Origin: Bacillota bacterium
GTDB taxonomy: Bacteria; Bacillota; UBA4882; UBA10575
Length of the DNA: 64,000 nt
Direction: 5' to 3'
Assembly: GCA_012837715.1 (NCBI GenBank)
Contig: DUQR01000043.1
Location: 46,326 to 110,325 of the forward strand
Position numbers and translations under genes: made by a program. Of the stretch, positions 51,135-60,082 are shown piece after piece (within the stretch, counting starts at the first letter, position 1; every line of letters begins with the position of its first letter). Below the pieces are notes generated by a model. It searched no databases, was not told the DNA's origin, and saw only the letters and a list, made by a program, of their open reading frames with translations.

Positions 51135-51878
51135 TTGTCTAGGTTCTTTGATTGGCTTGCGAAGCTAATTTATCCACCACTACCTAATTGTGTAGCCTGT
51201 GGGGAGCCTTTTGACTCCCTGTATCCGCTGGCTTTTTGTCAGCGGTGTCTAGCCCGGATTCCTTTCATCACTGCACCAGTCTGCTCCCAATGTGACCGAC
51301 CGTTACGGGGTGGAGAAGGCGATCTCTGCCGCGAGTGCCAAAACGAAACCCACTATTATGAACAAGCAATGGCTGTCGCGGTCTACACCGGTTATCTACG
51401 GGAGTTATTACATACCGCCAAATATAACTTTCGGCCCGATTTAGCCCGGGGATTAGGAACGATTTTGGCTGTTTGGGCCGAAAACGAAATCCGGTTGGAA
51501 GGGATCGAACTAATTATCCCGGTCCCCCTCCATCCGCAGAGACTGGCGGTCCGCGGCTATAACCAGGCGGAATTAATGGCCAGACCGCTGGCTACCGCCC
51601 TGCGCCGCCCGCTCCGTCCCGAACTCCTGGAGCGGGTGAAACCGACGCGCAGTCAAAGCAAACTCAGTCGCCGGGAACGGAAGGAAAATATGCGAGGCGC
51701 CTTTTTGGTGGTTAACTGTCCGGCGGTAGCCGGGAAAGAGATTCTATTGGTTGACGATATCCGGACGACCGGTTATACCCTTTCCGCGGCAGCCCAGGCC
51801 TTACTTTTAGCTGGCGCCCGTCGGGTAAAAGTCTTGACGATCGCTGTTGGCGTTACGCCGGAACAATGGATGCAATGA
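51135..51878 (+). CDS. comFC: ComFC family amidophosphoribosyltransferase-like protein
   Basis: CVACGEPF..CQRCL, PVPLHPQRLAVRGYNQAELMA, ILLVDDIRTTGYTLSAAA. Confidence 0.92.
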   Translation: MSRFFDWLAKLIYPPLPNCVACGEPFDSLYPLAFCQRCLARIPFITAPVCSQCDRPLRGGEGDLCRECQNETHYYEQAMAVAVYTGYLRELLHTAKYNFRPDLARGLGTILAVWAENEIRLEGIELIIPVPLHPQRLAVRGYNQAELMARPLATALRRPLRPELLERVKPTRSQSKLSRRERKENMRGAFLVVNCPAVAGKEILLVDDIRTTGYTLSAAAQALLLAGARRVKVLTIAVGVTPEQWMQ

Positions 51879-52031
51879 GGCGATAGAGCTCACGGAAGGC
51901 GAGTTGATTAAAAGCTTTTTTCACGTTAGAACCAAAACCAATACAACATATGGTGTTTAACTAAAAATTAAGAACAACACAAAAAGCCTGATTAAGGGTT
52001 AGAAAGTAGCAGTATAAAGGAGGTTCCCTTT

Positions 52032-52442
52032 TTGAGCTTGAGTAATTGTAAACGCTGCGGCAAACTCTTTGATTTTCAGGGACACAAGGTTTGTCAGGAG
52101 TGTCTGCCTAAGGATACGGAAGACTTTGCGAAAATATGGGAGTATTTATCCAAACGTCCGAGTGCCGCCGTTTTGGAATTAAGCAGGGAAACCGGGGTTG
52201 AACCGGCGGTAATTAACCGTTTCCGACGGGAAGGACGTTTAGTGATTGATCCGAAAAAGGGTGGGGATCATTTCTGCGCCGCCTGTGGTATACCCATTCA
52301 CGAAGGGCGCTTCTGTAGCGACTGCGCCACGCAGTTGCGGAACGAGATGTTAATGGCCAATAACGAGTTGGGCAGCCGGGCGGAGGTCAAAATGAAGGGG
52401 AAGGTCCACACCATGGATTCGATTAAAAAGAAAAGACGCTAG
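52032..52442 (+). CDS. yvyF: YvyF-type flagellar operon protein
   Basis: NCKRCGKLFDFQGHKVCQECLPKDTEDFAKIWEYL..; zinc-ribbon; directly upstream of flgM. Confidence 0.85.
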   Translation: MSLSNCKRCGKLFDFQGHKVCQECLPKDTEDFAKIWEYLSKRPSAAVLELSRETGVEPAVINRFRREGRLVIDPKKGGDHFCAACGIPIHEGRFCSDCATQLRNEMLMANNELGSRAEVKMKGKVHTMDSIKKKRR

Positions 52443-52470
52443 GTTTCCCGCAAACAACAATAAATACCAC

Positions 52471-52499
52471 TAAACATCTTCCGAGGGTTAACCGATATA
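52471..52499 (+). promoter_or_regulatory. Candidate sigma-28 promoter for flgM operon
   Basis: TAAA (52471-52474), then ACCGATAT overlapping 52491-52498; 16-nt spacer instead of 15. Confidence 0.5.
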
Positions 52500-52544
52500 A
52501 CCCTTGAGAGATGTTCCTAGGGAACCAGGGAAAGGGGTAATAAG

Positions 52545-52847
52545 ATGATCATCTCAAATCAGCAGGTTAACTCCATTATCAAAGCGTATGATGTGACGGC
52601 TAAACAAAAAAACCGGGCCGTTCAACCCTCAGAATCAATTAGGCGGGGTGATTCCTTGCTTTTATCACCGGAAGCTAGAGAAATGCAATTAATTCAAAGT
52701 AATATAGCGCAGACGCCTGAAGTCCGTTCGGACCTTGTGGACAAACTTAAAGAGTCCATTGCCAAAGGGGAATATAAGGTGACCAGCGAACAAGTGGCCC
52801 ACCGGATGTTGGTCCGGAGTTTAGTTGACCGGATTGTGGGGGGATGA
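52545..52847 (+). CDS. flgM: Anti-sigma-28 factor FlgM
   Basis: DSLLLSPEAREMQLIQSNIAQTPEVRSDLVDKLKESIAKGEYKVTSEQVAHRML. Confidence 0.9.
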   Translation: MIISNQQVNSIIKAYDVTAKQKNRAVQPSESIRRGDSLLLSPEAREMQLIQSNIAQTPEVRSDLVDKLKESIAKGEYKVTSEQVAHRMLVRSLVDRIVGG

Positions 52848-53266
52848 GCACGGTGTCGACAGCGAAAGCTCAGGAACGAATGGCGGAAGAGATTAGCCTG
52901 CTTCGGCAATTGTTGGCTTTAGCGACGGCGAAAAAAGAAGCGCTTTTTGAGAATAATCTTGAAGCCTTAAGGGAAATTGTGGATGAAGAAGAACAAACCT
53001 TGGCCGTTGTTGATCGTTTCCAACGGGTCGACGATGGGGAAGCGCGTGAAAGCACGGAATTTCATGATTTTATTCAGGAAAGAGCGGCGATCTTAGCCGA
53101 GCTGAAAGAGATTAACCTTTTAAACCAACAATTATTAGAAGACGCGCTGGCCGTAGTCGAATATTCTCTAAAGCTAATTCATGGTGAAGAAGAGAATAAC
53201 CTGTACGGTTCCTCCGGTCAAGTCAAAGTTGGAGGCAACCAATCAGTAGTTAATTGGAGAGGATAA
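52844..53266 (+). CDS. flgN: FlgN-like flagellar chaperone
   Basis: Coiled-coil protein between flgM and flgK; 4-bp overlap with flgM. Confidence 0.82.
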   Translation: MSTVSTAKAQERMAEEISLLRQLLALATAKKEALFENNLEALREIVDEEEQTLAVVDRFQRVDDGEARESTEFHDFIQERAAILAELKEINLLNQQLLEDALAVVEYSLKLIHGEEENNLYGSSGQVKVGGNQSVVNWRG

Positions 53267-53267
53267 C

Positions 53268-54722
53268 ATGCGTTCGACATTCGGCAGTATTGAAACGAGC
53301 CTACGGGGGTTAAGAGCTCAACAGTTAGCTCTTGAAGTAACCGGGCATAACATCAGTAACGCCAACACGCCGGGTTACTCCCGGCAAGTGGTGGATATGA
53401 AGGCGACTGATCCTTACGCCATCCCGACGATGAACCGGAACATCATCGCCGGTCAGATCGGCACGGGGGTAACCGTTACCCAGATTCGGCGGATGCGGGA
53501 TCAATTTGTCGACCGGCGCACCCAGTATGAAAATGCCGCCCTTGGCTACTGGGATGCCCGGCAGCGTAGTTTCAGCCATTTAGAAGTTACGCTGGCCGAA
53601 CCGGCTGATTTGGAAACCGGCGCCAGTATTGGCTACCATCTCAATGAATTTTGGGCAGCCCTGCAAAATCTGGGCAATGCCAACCGGGCAGATAATATAG
53701 CGGTCCGCTCGGTGGTGCGGGAAAAAGCCAACAACCTTTGTGATACAATCCGTGGCACCTACCGGCAACTCAACGTGTTGCGGGAAAATCTTAATACGGA
53801 GATTGATGTTAAAGTTGGGCGGATTAATGCCCTCGCCGAACAGATTGCCAACTTGAATGCGGAGATTGCGAAGATCACGGCGGTTGGCGACCAACCGAAT
53901 GATCTTATGGATCAACGGGAAGTGTTAGTCGGTGAACTATCCAACATGGTTTCCATCTCCGTCTATACCGATGATTTAAACCGGTACAGTATTAATATTG
54001 CCGGGATGCTTTTGGTGAGAGGGGATGCTTCCTACAGTATGGAAACAAAAATTAACAATGATCCGAGCAGTGATCAATACGGTTTATATGATGTGGTCTG
54101 GTCCCATAATGGGCAAGCGGTCACCTTCGCCGACGGTGAGCTCAAAGGATTGCTGGAGATGCGGGATGAGGAAGTCCTGTATTATATGGATTCTTTAGAT
54201 AAGTTTGCCGAGACCCTTATCATGGAGTTTAACGCTCAACACGCAGCCGGCTATGGGTTGAACGGAAGCACTGGCCTTTCGTTCTTTAGCGGGATGGGTG
54301 CGGCGGACATTACCTTGGATGCTGCTATCTTAGATCCGGCGGATGGTTTGGATAATATTGCCGCTTCTGCAAACAGTGATCCTACAGCGGATGGTAACGG
54401 TGAAAACGCCTTACTCCTTGCCAAACTGATCAAAGAAGAACCTTTGGTGGACGGCACCACTTCGCTTTCTGATTTTTACGACAGTTTAATCGCGAAATTG
54501 GGTATAGATGCGGAAAAGGCGCAAGTGACCCATACCAATCAGAAAACCTTAATCGGTCACCTCAAAAACATGCAGGAATCGGTGGCTGGGGTCTCCTTGG
54601 ACGAGGAGATGGCCAATTTGATTAAATTCCAGAATGCTTATAACGCGGCCGCCCGGATGATGACGGCCATCGATGAAATTTTGGATAAGCTGATCAACGG
54701 CACCGGCATCGTTGGCCGGTAA
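53268..54722 (+). CDS. flgK: Flagellar hook-associated protein 1
   Basis: FGSIETSLRGLRAQQLALEVTGHNISNANTPGYSRQ and VSLDEEMANLIKFQNAYNAAARMMTAIDEILDKLINGTG. Confidence 0.96.
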   Translation: MRSTFGSIETSLRGLRAQQLALEVTGHNISNANTPGYSRQVVDMKATDPYAIPTMNRNIIAGQIGTGVTVTQIRRMRDQFVDRRTQYENAALGYWDARQRSFSHLEVTLAEPADLETGASIGYHLNEFWAALQNLGNANRADNIAVRSVVREKANNLCDTIRGTYRQLNVLRENLNTEIDVKVGRINALAEQIANLNAEIAKITAVGDQPNDLMDQREVLVGELSNMVSISVYTDDLNRYSINIAGMLLVRGDASYSMETKINNDPSSDQYGLYDVVWSHNGQAVTFADGELKGLLEMRDEEVLYYMDSLDKFAETLIMEFNAQHAAGYGLNGSTGLSFFSGMGAADITLDAAILDPADGLDNIAASANSDPTADGNGENALLLAKLIKEEPLVDGTTSLSDFYDSLIAKLGIDAEKAQVTHTNQKTLIGHLKNMQESVAGVSLDEEMANLIKFQNAYNAAARMMTAIDEILDKLINGTGIVGR

Positions 54723-54752
54723 GAATAACTTTTGCCCAAGGAGGGGTTTGTC

Positions 54753-55652
54753 ATGCGCGTAACCGATAACATGCTCCATATGGGTTTAACCGGTAACATC
54801 CAAAAAGCCCTGGAACGGTTGAATACCAACTACACCCGGCTTTCCACCGGGAAAATGATCAACCGGCCTTCCGATGATCCGGTAGGGTTGATTATGGGGA
54901 TGCGCTTAAAGAAAGGAATTACCGAAGGGGCCCAGTATAAGGAAAACGCCAATGCGGCTTTGGCCTTGTTGAACAGTTCGGATTATGCTTTGGATGAGAT
55001 GACTAAAGTCTTACACCGTCTGTCCGAATTGGCAGTGAAAGGCGCCAATGAAACCAATGATCAAATCTCCTTGGAGGCCATCGCCCAAGAAGTGGAAGAA
55101 TTACGTAACCATTTATACCACATTGCCAATACCAAACAGGAAAACACCTATATCTTTGCCGGAGAAAGAACGAATCAACCGGCATATACCCTTGACAATA
55201 CAAGTGATCCCCCGAGTGTGGAGTGGCAAGGCTCTACGGCGCCCCTCAAAGCGGAAGTAGGGACCGGGATTATCATGGAGATAACGGTTACTGGCGACCG
55301 TATTTTTGGGGATCCAGCCAATGATTTCTTTGCCCAATTAGATGATTTTATTGAGCATCTTCAAAATGCAAACTATGATGAGATTTCAAATACGGATCTT
55401 ACAAACATTCAAAACCGTTTGGATGAAGTGTTGAAGGTCCGGGGCGAGATCGGCGCGAAGGTTAACCGGATCGAAAAGAATATCGAGCGGATGGACTTAA
55501 TGAATATTAACTTTAAAGAACTCCTTAGCAAAATCGAAGATACGGATTATGCCGAGGTAACAATGGACCTAAAGATGCAAGAAAGTGTTTACCAGGCCGC
55601 TTTAGCGACCAGCGCCCGGATTATCCAGAATACCCTCGTCAATTACATATAG
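54753..55652 (+). CDS. flgL: Flagellar hook-associated protein 3
   Basis: MRVTDNMLHMGLTGNIQKALERLNTNYTRLSTGKMINRPSDDPVGL. Confidence 0.95.
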   Translation: MRVTDNMLHMGLTGNIQKALERLNTNYTRLSTGKMINRPSDDPVGLIMGMRLKKGITEGAQYKENANAALALLNSSDYALDEMTKVLHRLSELAVKGANETNDQISLEAIAQEVEELRNHLYHIANTKQENTYIFAGERTNQPAYTLDNTSDPPSVEWQGSTAPLKAEVGTGIIMEITVTGDRIFGDPANDFFAQLDDFIEHLQNANYDEISNTDLTNIQNRLDEVLKVRGEIGAKVNRIEKNIERMDLMNINFKELLSKIEDTDYAEVTMDLKMQESVYQAALATSARIIQNTLVNYI

Positions 55653-55686
55653 ATAGGCCCGACCAACAACGGGATGAGGTGGAAAA

Positions 55687-56142
55687 ATGAAGGTAAAGAC
55701 CAAATTTTATGGGGAAGTGGAAGTAGCTCCGGAAGAGATTATTCACTTTCCAGCGGGGCTACCCGGTTTTGAAGAAGACAAGGAATATCATTTTATCCAG
55801 CATGAAGATTCGGTCTTTGGCTGTTTGCAATCCTGCCGGCAAGCGGAGACCGCCTTTATTGTCCTGTCGCCTTTTATCATCTGTCCTGATTATGATTTTG
55901 AACTGACCGCGACCAACCAAAAAGAATTGGGCCTCTCCAAACTGGAGGAAGTGTTGGTGCTGGCGGTAGTGACCATTCCCCCGGGGAAGCCGGAAGAAGC
56001 CACCGTCAATCTCCAAGCGCCGATTGTGATTAATCAGACGATGAAAAAGGGGATGCAAGTGATCCTGAGTGATAGCGGATACCCCCTCCGTTGTCCCTTA
56101 TGGACGAAGCAAACATCATCATCGGTGGCGGCCGCGAAATAG
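55687..56142 (+). CDS. fliW: Flagellar assembly factor FliW
   Basis: IIHFPAGLPGFEEDKEYHFIQ.., LQAPIVINQTMKKGMQVIL. Confidence 0.95.
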   Translation: MKVKTKFYGEVEVAPEEIIHFPAGLPGFEEDKEYHFIQHEDSVFGCLQSCRQAETAFIVLSPFIICPDYDFELTATNQKELGLSKLEEVLVLAVVTIPPGKPEEATVNLQAPIVINQTMKKGMQVILSDSGYPLRCPLWTKQTSSSVAAAK

Positions 56143-56289
56143 CCAGTCTTCTCTTTTTGCCGAATCTTCCTTACCGGTGGAGAAAATAGAGGAAGCATGA
56201 AGCAAGCCTTTAACGGGTAGCTTATTTACGGTAGGGAAGTGATTGAAACATTGGGCAGAACGGTGAGCTTAAAGTCAAGGAGGATTTAA

Positions 56290-56523
56290 ATGCTGGTACT
56301 GACCAGAAAAACCAACGAGAGCATCATCATCGGTGATGATGTAAAAGTTACTGTGGTCGAAGTCAAAGGAGAACAGGTAAAACTGGGCATCAGCGCGCCG
56401 AAACGGGTTCCTGTCCACCGCGAGGAGGTATACCTGGAGATCCAGAAAGAGAACCGGAAAGCGGCAAAAGCCGGTGTCGGCATCGATGAGCTAAACGACA
56501 TGTGGAAGAGCAAATCAAAGTAA
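56290..56523 (+). CDS. csrA: Carbon storage regulator CsrA
   Basis: [52 protein letters not shown]. Confidence 0.97.
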   Translation: MLVLTRKTNESIIIGDDVKVTVVEVKGEQVKLGISAPKRVPVHREEVYLEIQKENRKAAKAGVGIDELNDMWKSKSK

Positions 56524-56548
56524 AGACCTGGTCTTTACTTTGATTTGC
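56510..56548. repeat. 39-bp perfect inverted repeat overlapping the csrA stop codon
   Basis: GCAAATCAAAGTAAAGACC-T-GGTCTTTACTTTGATTTGC: 19-nt arms, 1-nt centre. Confidence 0.95.
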
Positions 56549-56568
56549 ATCTGCGCCCAGCTTACCCT

Positions 56569-56595
56569 TAACTTTCCGTTGGGAATCGCCGATAT
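56569..56595 (+). promoter_or_regulatory. Candidate sigma-28 promoter for the flagellin-glycosylation operon
   Basis: TAAC (56569-56572), 15-nt spacer, perfect GCCGATAT (56588-56595), against the SigD consensus TAAA-N15-GCCGATAT. Confidence 0.7.
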
Positions 56596-56639
56596 TTTTG
56601 TTATGGAATGAATGAAAAGAGCTTAATGGGGGAATAAAG

Positions 56640-57239
56640 TTGCGGGTAAAAATACTAGACCAGGAGTGGGAATTGGCAAACCATCCTTCCTCGATTGAGG
56701 AATTGTTTACAAAGATTGAAGAACAGCTGAACGGAACGGGCAAAGTCTTTTCTTCCTTGATCGTTGATGGAGTAGAGATAGAGACCGATTTTGCCCTTTA
56801 TCTTAGTCAACGGATTGATGAGATACAAGAAATCGAGGTGGGGCTTAAAAGTTTCCGCAGATTAATGGCGGAGACGATGCAGAGCGCGGCTGATTATTTA
56901 GAGCGGGCTTGCCCCGAAGTGGAGAAATTGAGTGTGGAATTTTACCGTGGTCCAGCCAATGAATCCTGGAGTAAATTTGAGCAATTACTGCAAGGCTTGA
57001 AATGGCTTTTCGAGGCGGTTGCCGCCATTGAAAGCTACCATCCCGGGCTACAGTCCAGTTCCGGGTGGGGAGTGGAATTGCAGGAAAAAATTAAACTTTT
57101 GCAAGAAGCGCTCGAGAATACGGACCATGTTTTACTTGGTGATCTTTTGCAATACGAAATCTCACCCTCGTTTTCCGCTCTGGAGAAGGAAATACGGGAA
57201 TTATTAAAAAACGAGGTTTGTACCGATGATCTTAATTGA
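56640..57239 (+). CDS. Hypothetical protein in flagellar glycosylation locus
   Basis: 199-aa ORF overlapping the next gene by 14 bp; TTG start; no family recognised. Confidence 0.75.
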   Translation: MRVKILDQEWELANHPSSIEELFTKIEEQLNGTGKVFSSLIVDGVEIETDFALYLSQRIDEIQEIEVGLKSFRRLMAETMQSAADYLERACPEVEKLSVEFYRGPANESWSKFEQLLQGLKWLFEAVAAIESYHPGLQSSSGWGVELQEKIKLLQEALENTDHVLLGDLLQYEISPSFSALEKEIRELLKNEVCTDDLN

Positions 57240-59100
57240 TAATCTTAACTTTTTAACCGAAAGGTTTCCCTTACTCTGGCAGGCGATCAAACCACTGGAA
57301 GGAAAAGTTTTTCCTGGCATAGAGGTTGTGACCGCCCGAAATGGAGCGCCAACCCTTAAGGTCGAAAAGGAGGGAAAAGCTCTTTACCTGCATAGTAGTT
57401 ATAACCCGGAGGCGGAAGCGGAGCGTTTTATTACACAATTTGATAATGTAGAAAAGTATCACCATGTCTTCTTCTTCGGGATTGGCCTTGGTTACCACCT
57501 TGAGGCTTTTATGCGGAAGTTCCCAAACATTGAGTTTACCATTTACGAACCGGTGCCGGAGATTCTTTCAACCTATTTTTCCAGGCGGATGCTAACCAAG
57601 TTACCAGTGAAACAATTGAAAAACTTTTATGTGGAGACTTCCCCGGCGAACCGTTCACTTCTTCTCAAGGATTTTATCGATTTTACCGACGGCAATGTCT
57701 TATTTGTGGTTTTGCCCAGTTACGAACAGGCCTTTCCCGAGTTAACCAAAGCTTTTATTAATTGTTTTCAACAAATGCTGGACGGGAAGCGAACCAACCT
57801 CCAAGCGAACACCGTTTACCAATGGAAATGGACTTTAAACAGCATTCGTAACTTAAAATATCTCTTGGAGACGCCAAACATACTCCGTGCAAAGAACCGG
57901 TTTAAGGATATACCGGCATTAATTGTCGCGGCTGGTCCATCACTGATGGACGAGATTGAGCAGCTTAGAAGAATTAAGAAAAACGGGTTAGCCTATATTT
58001 TTTCTGCTGGTTCGGGAATAGTTCCGCTGCTTAATAACGGAATTTATCCCGATGCGGCCACTTCTTATGATCCTAACCAATTTGACGGTGTTTATAAGCA
58101 AATATTTGCGCAGCAGATTTCCTCGATTCCCTTGATTTTCGGGAGCACAGTTGGTATTTCCTTAAATAAATACCCGGGACCGATGGCTCATATGATCAAC
58201 AGCCAAGATACGGTTGCCCCCTATTATCTACGTCTAAAAGACGGGAGCGAACCTGGGACCTTTTATGACAGTAGCACTGTTTCGGTCGTGCTGGTTCAAG
58301 TCTTAAAGTATCTAGGATTCAATCCCCTGATCTTTGTTGGGCAAAACCTTGCTTTTCGTGGCGAGTACCGGTACGCAGGGGGAATCCCCTATTACAAACC
58401 GGAATTAACCGATTACTGGCGGAATAAAGCGATCCCGGTGGAATCTGTCGACGGACAGGAAATATATACGATCGAAGATTATAACCGGATGCGAAAGGAA
58501 ATACAGGCAGTGATTGCTTTAAATAATGAGGGCGAGTTTATTAATACTACCAAAGGCGGAGCGAAAATTGAGGGTACAAGCTTTATGCCATTGGCGGATG
58601 TTATGGTGCAGCGCTTAACGGAGCAAGTGGTTAAGAAGGACTGGTTCCCGGCTCCCACCTGTGAGTATGATCTGGCTTTTCTAAATAAACAACACAAAAA
58701 GATGGAAACCGATTTTAACCAGCTCACTTCCATTCTTTCCAGATTGGAAAAAGCCTTTAAATCGCTCCAAAACCTGATGCCTGGCGCGAACAGTGAACAA
58801 TGGCAAAGGCAAATCCATCGGTTTGACCGTGAACTGAAGAAGTTAAATAAAAATCTATATTACACCGTCTTTATTAAACCCGGAAAACGAGTGGAGCTCG
58901 AATTGATTGCGAAAGACCTTGATGGAGTTCGATTTGAAGCCGACCAAAGAAAAAAAGGAGAAAAAATAATTAAGCTATTTAGTAGCTTGGTTAATTGTCT
59001 GCCCAAAGATTTAGCGACAACAGTCAGAGAATACGATGGGTTGCAGCGGACGCTTTCGAACTTAAGTAATACTCCGAACGGAGGAATTACCAATGTTTGA
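57226..59100 (+). CDS. Motility accessory factor-like (Maf, MptE-like/DUF115) protein
   Basis: HHVFFFGIGLGYHLEAFM, IPALIVAAGPSLMDEIEQLRRIKKNGLAYIFSAGSGIVPLLNNGIYPDAATSYDP, FVGQNLAF. Confidence 0.88.
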   Translation: MILIDNLNFLTERFPLLWQAIKPLEGKVFPGIEVVTARNGAPTLKVEKEGKALYLHSSYNPEAEAERFITQFDNVEKYHHVFFFGIGLGYHLEAFMRKFPNIEFTIYEPVPEILSTYFSRRMLTKLPVKQLKNFYVETSPANRSLLLKDFIDFTDGNVLFVVLPSYEQAFPELTKAFINCFQQMLDGKRTNLQANTVYQWKWTLNSIRNLKYLLETPNILRAKNRFKDIPALIVAAGPSLMDEIEQLRRIKKNGLAYIFSAGSGIVPLLNNGIYPDAATSYDPNQFDGVYKQIFAQQISSIPLIFGSTVGISLNKYPGPMAHMINSQDTVAPYYLRLKDGSEPGTFYDSSTVSVVLVQVLKYLGFNPLIFVGQNLAFRGEYRYAGGIPYYKPELTDYWRNKAIPVESVDGQEIYTIEDYNRMRKEIQAVIALNNEGEFINTTKGGAKIEGTSFMPLADVMVQRLTEQVVKKDWFPAPTCEYDLAFLNKQHKKMETDFNQLTSILSRLEKAFKSLQNLMPGANSEQWQRQIHRFDRELKKLNKNLYYTVFIKPGKRVELELIAKDLDGVRFEADQRKKGEKIIKLFSSLVNCLPKDLATTVREYDGLQRTLSNLSNTPNGGITNV

Positions 59101-60082
59101 TGGTAAAACCATTCTCATTACCGGGGGAACGGGTACGTTTGGACGCTGTTGTGTCCGGACTTTACTGGAAAGATATAAGCTGAAAAGGTTGATTGTTTTT
59201 TCCCGGGATGAATTGAAACAATATGAGATGCAACAAGTTTTTAATGGGCCCCAAATGCGTTATTTCCTCGGCGATGTCCGCGACCGGGAACGTCTAATCC
59301 AGGCCATGCGTGATGTAGACTATGTGATCCATGCGGCAGCTTTGAAACAAGTGCCTGCTGCCGAATACAATCCGACGGAATTTATTAAAACCAACATCAA
59401 CGGAGCGGAAAATGTCATTAAAGCCGCCATTGAAAATAGGGTCAAAAAAGTAATTGCCCTATCCACCGATAAAGCTGTAAACCCGATTAATCTTTACGGG
59501 GCGACCAAGATGGTGATGGAAAAACTCTTTGTTGCGGCGAACAATATGGCTGGAGGACTAAAGACCCGTTTTGCGGTGGTACGTTACGGGAACGTGATTG
59601 GTTCGCGGGGCTCAGTTGTTCCGTTATATAGAAGAATGGTAGACGAAGGGGCGAAGGAGCTACCGGTCACGGACCCGCGGATGACGCGGTTTTGGTTTAC
59701 CATTCAGGAAGGTGTCGATTTTGTTTTAAAAAACTTCAGCCGGATGCAGGGCGGGGAGGTTTTTGTGCCGAAAATCCCTTCGATGCGCATTACTGATTTG
59801 GTTAAATCTTTTGGAGCAGATATAAAAATGGAGATTATCGGGATTAGACCGGGGGAGAAGCTACATGAGCTGATGATTCCGTTGGAAGCTTCCTGTTTAA
59901 CCCTGGAATACCCTGGATTTTATTTGGTGCAACCCACGATTAGCACCTTTGGAAAACCAGATTACCGAAGGAATTCGTTAGGGGAGGAAGGCCAGCCGGT
60001 TGGGGAAGGGTTTGAATATCGTTCCGATACTAACCTGGTATTCCTGACGGTGGAAGAATTAAGAAAGTTGGGTACAGAATGA
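59093..60082 (+). CDS. pseB: UDP-N-acetylglucosamine 4,6-dehydratase (inverting)
   Basis: ILITGGTGTFGRCCVRTLL, HAAALKQVPAAEYNPTEFIKTNINGAENVI, STDKAVNPINLYGATKMVMEKLF. Confidence 0.94.
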   Translation: MFDGKTILITGGTGTFGRCCVRTLLERYKLKRLIVFSRDELKQYEMQQVFNGPQMRYFLGDVRDRERLIQAMRDVDYVIHAAALKQVPAAEYNPTEFIKTNINGAENVIKAAIENRVKKVIALSTDKAVNPINLYGATKMVMEKLFVAANNMAGGLKTRFAVVRYGNVIGSRGSVVPLYRRMVDEGAKELPVTDPRMTRFWFTIQEGVDFVLKNFSRMQGGEVFVPKIPSMRITDLVKSFGADIKMEIIGIRPGEKLHELMIPLEASCLTLEYPGFYLVQPTISTFGKPDYRRNSLGEEGQPVGEGFEYRSDTNLVFLTVEELRKLGTE

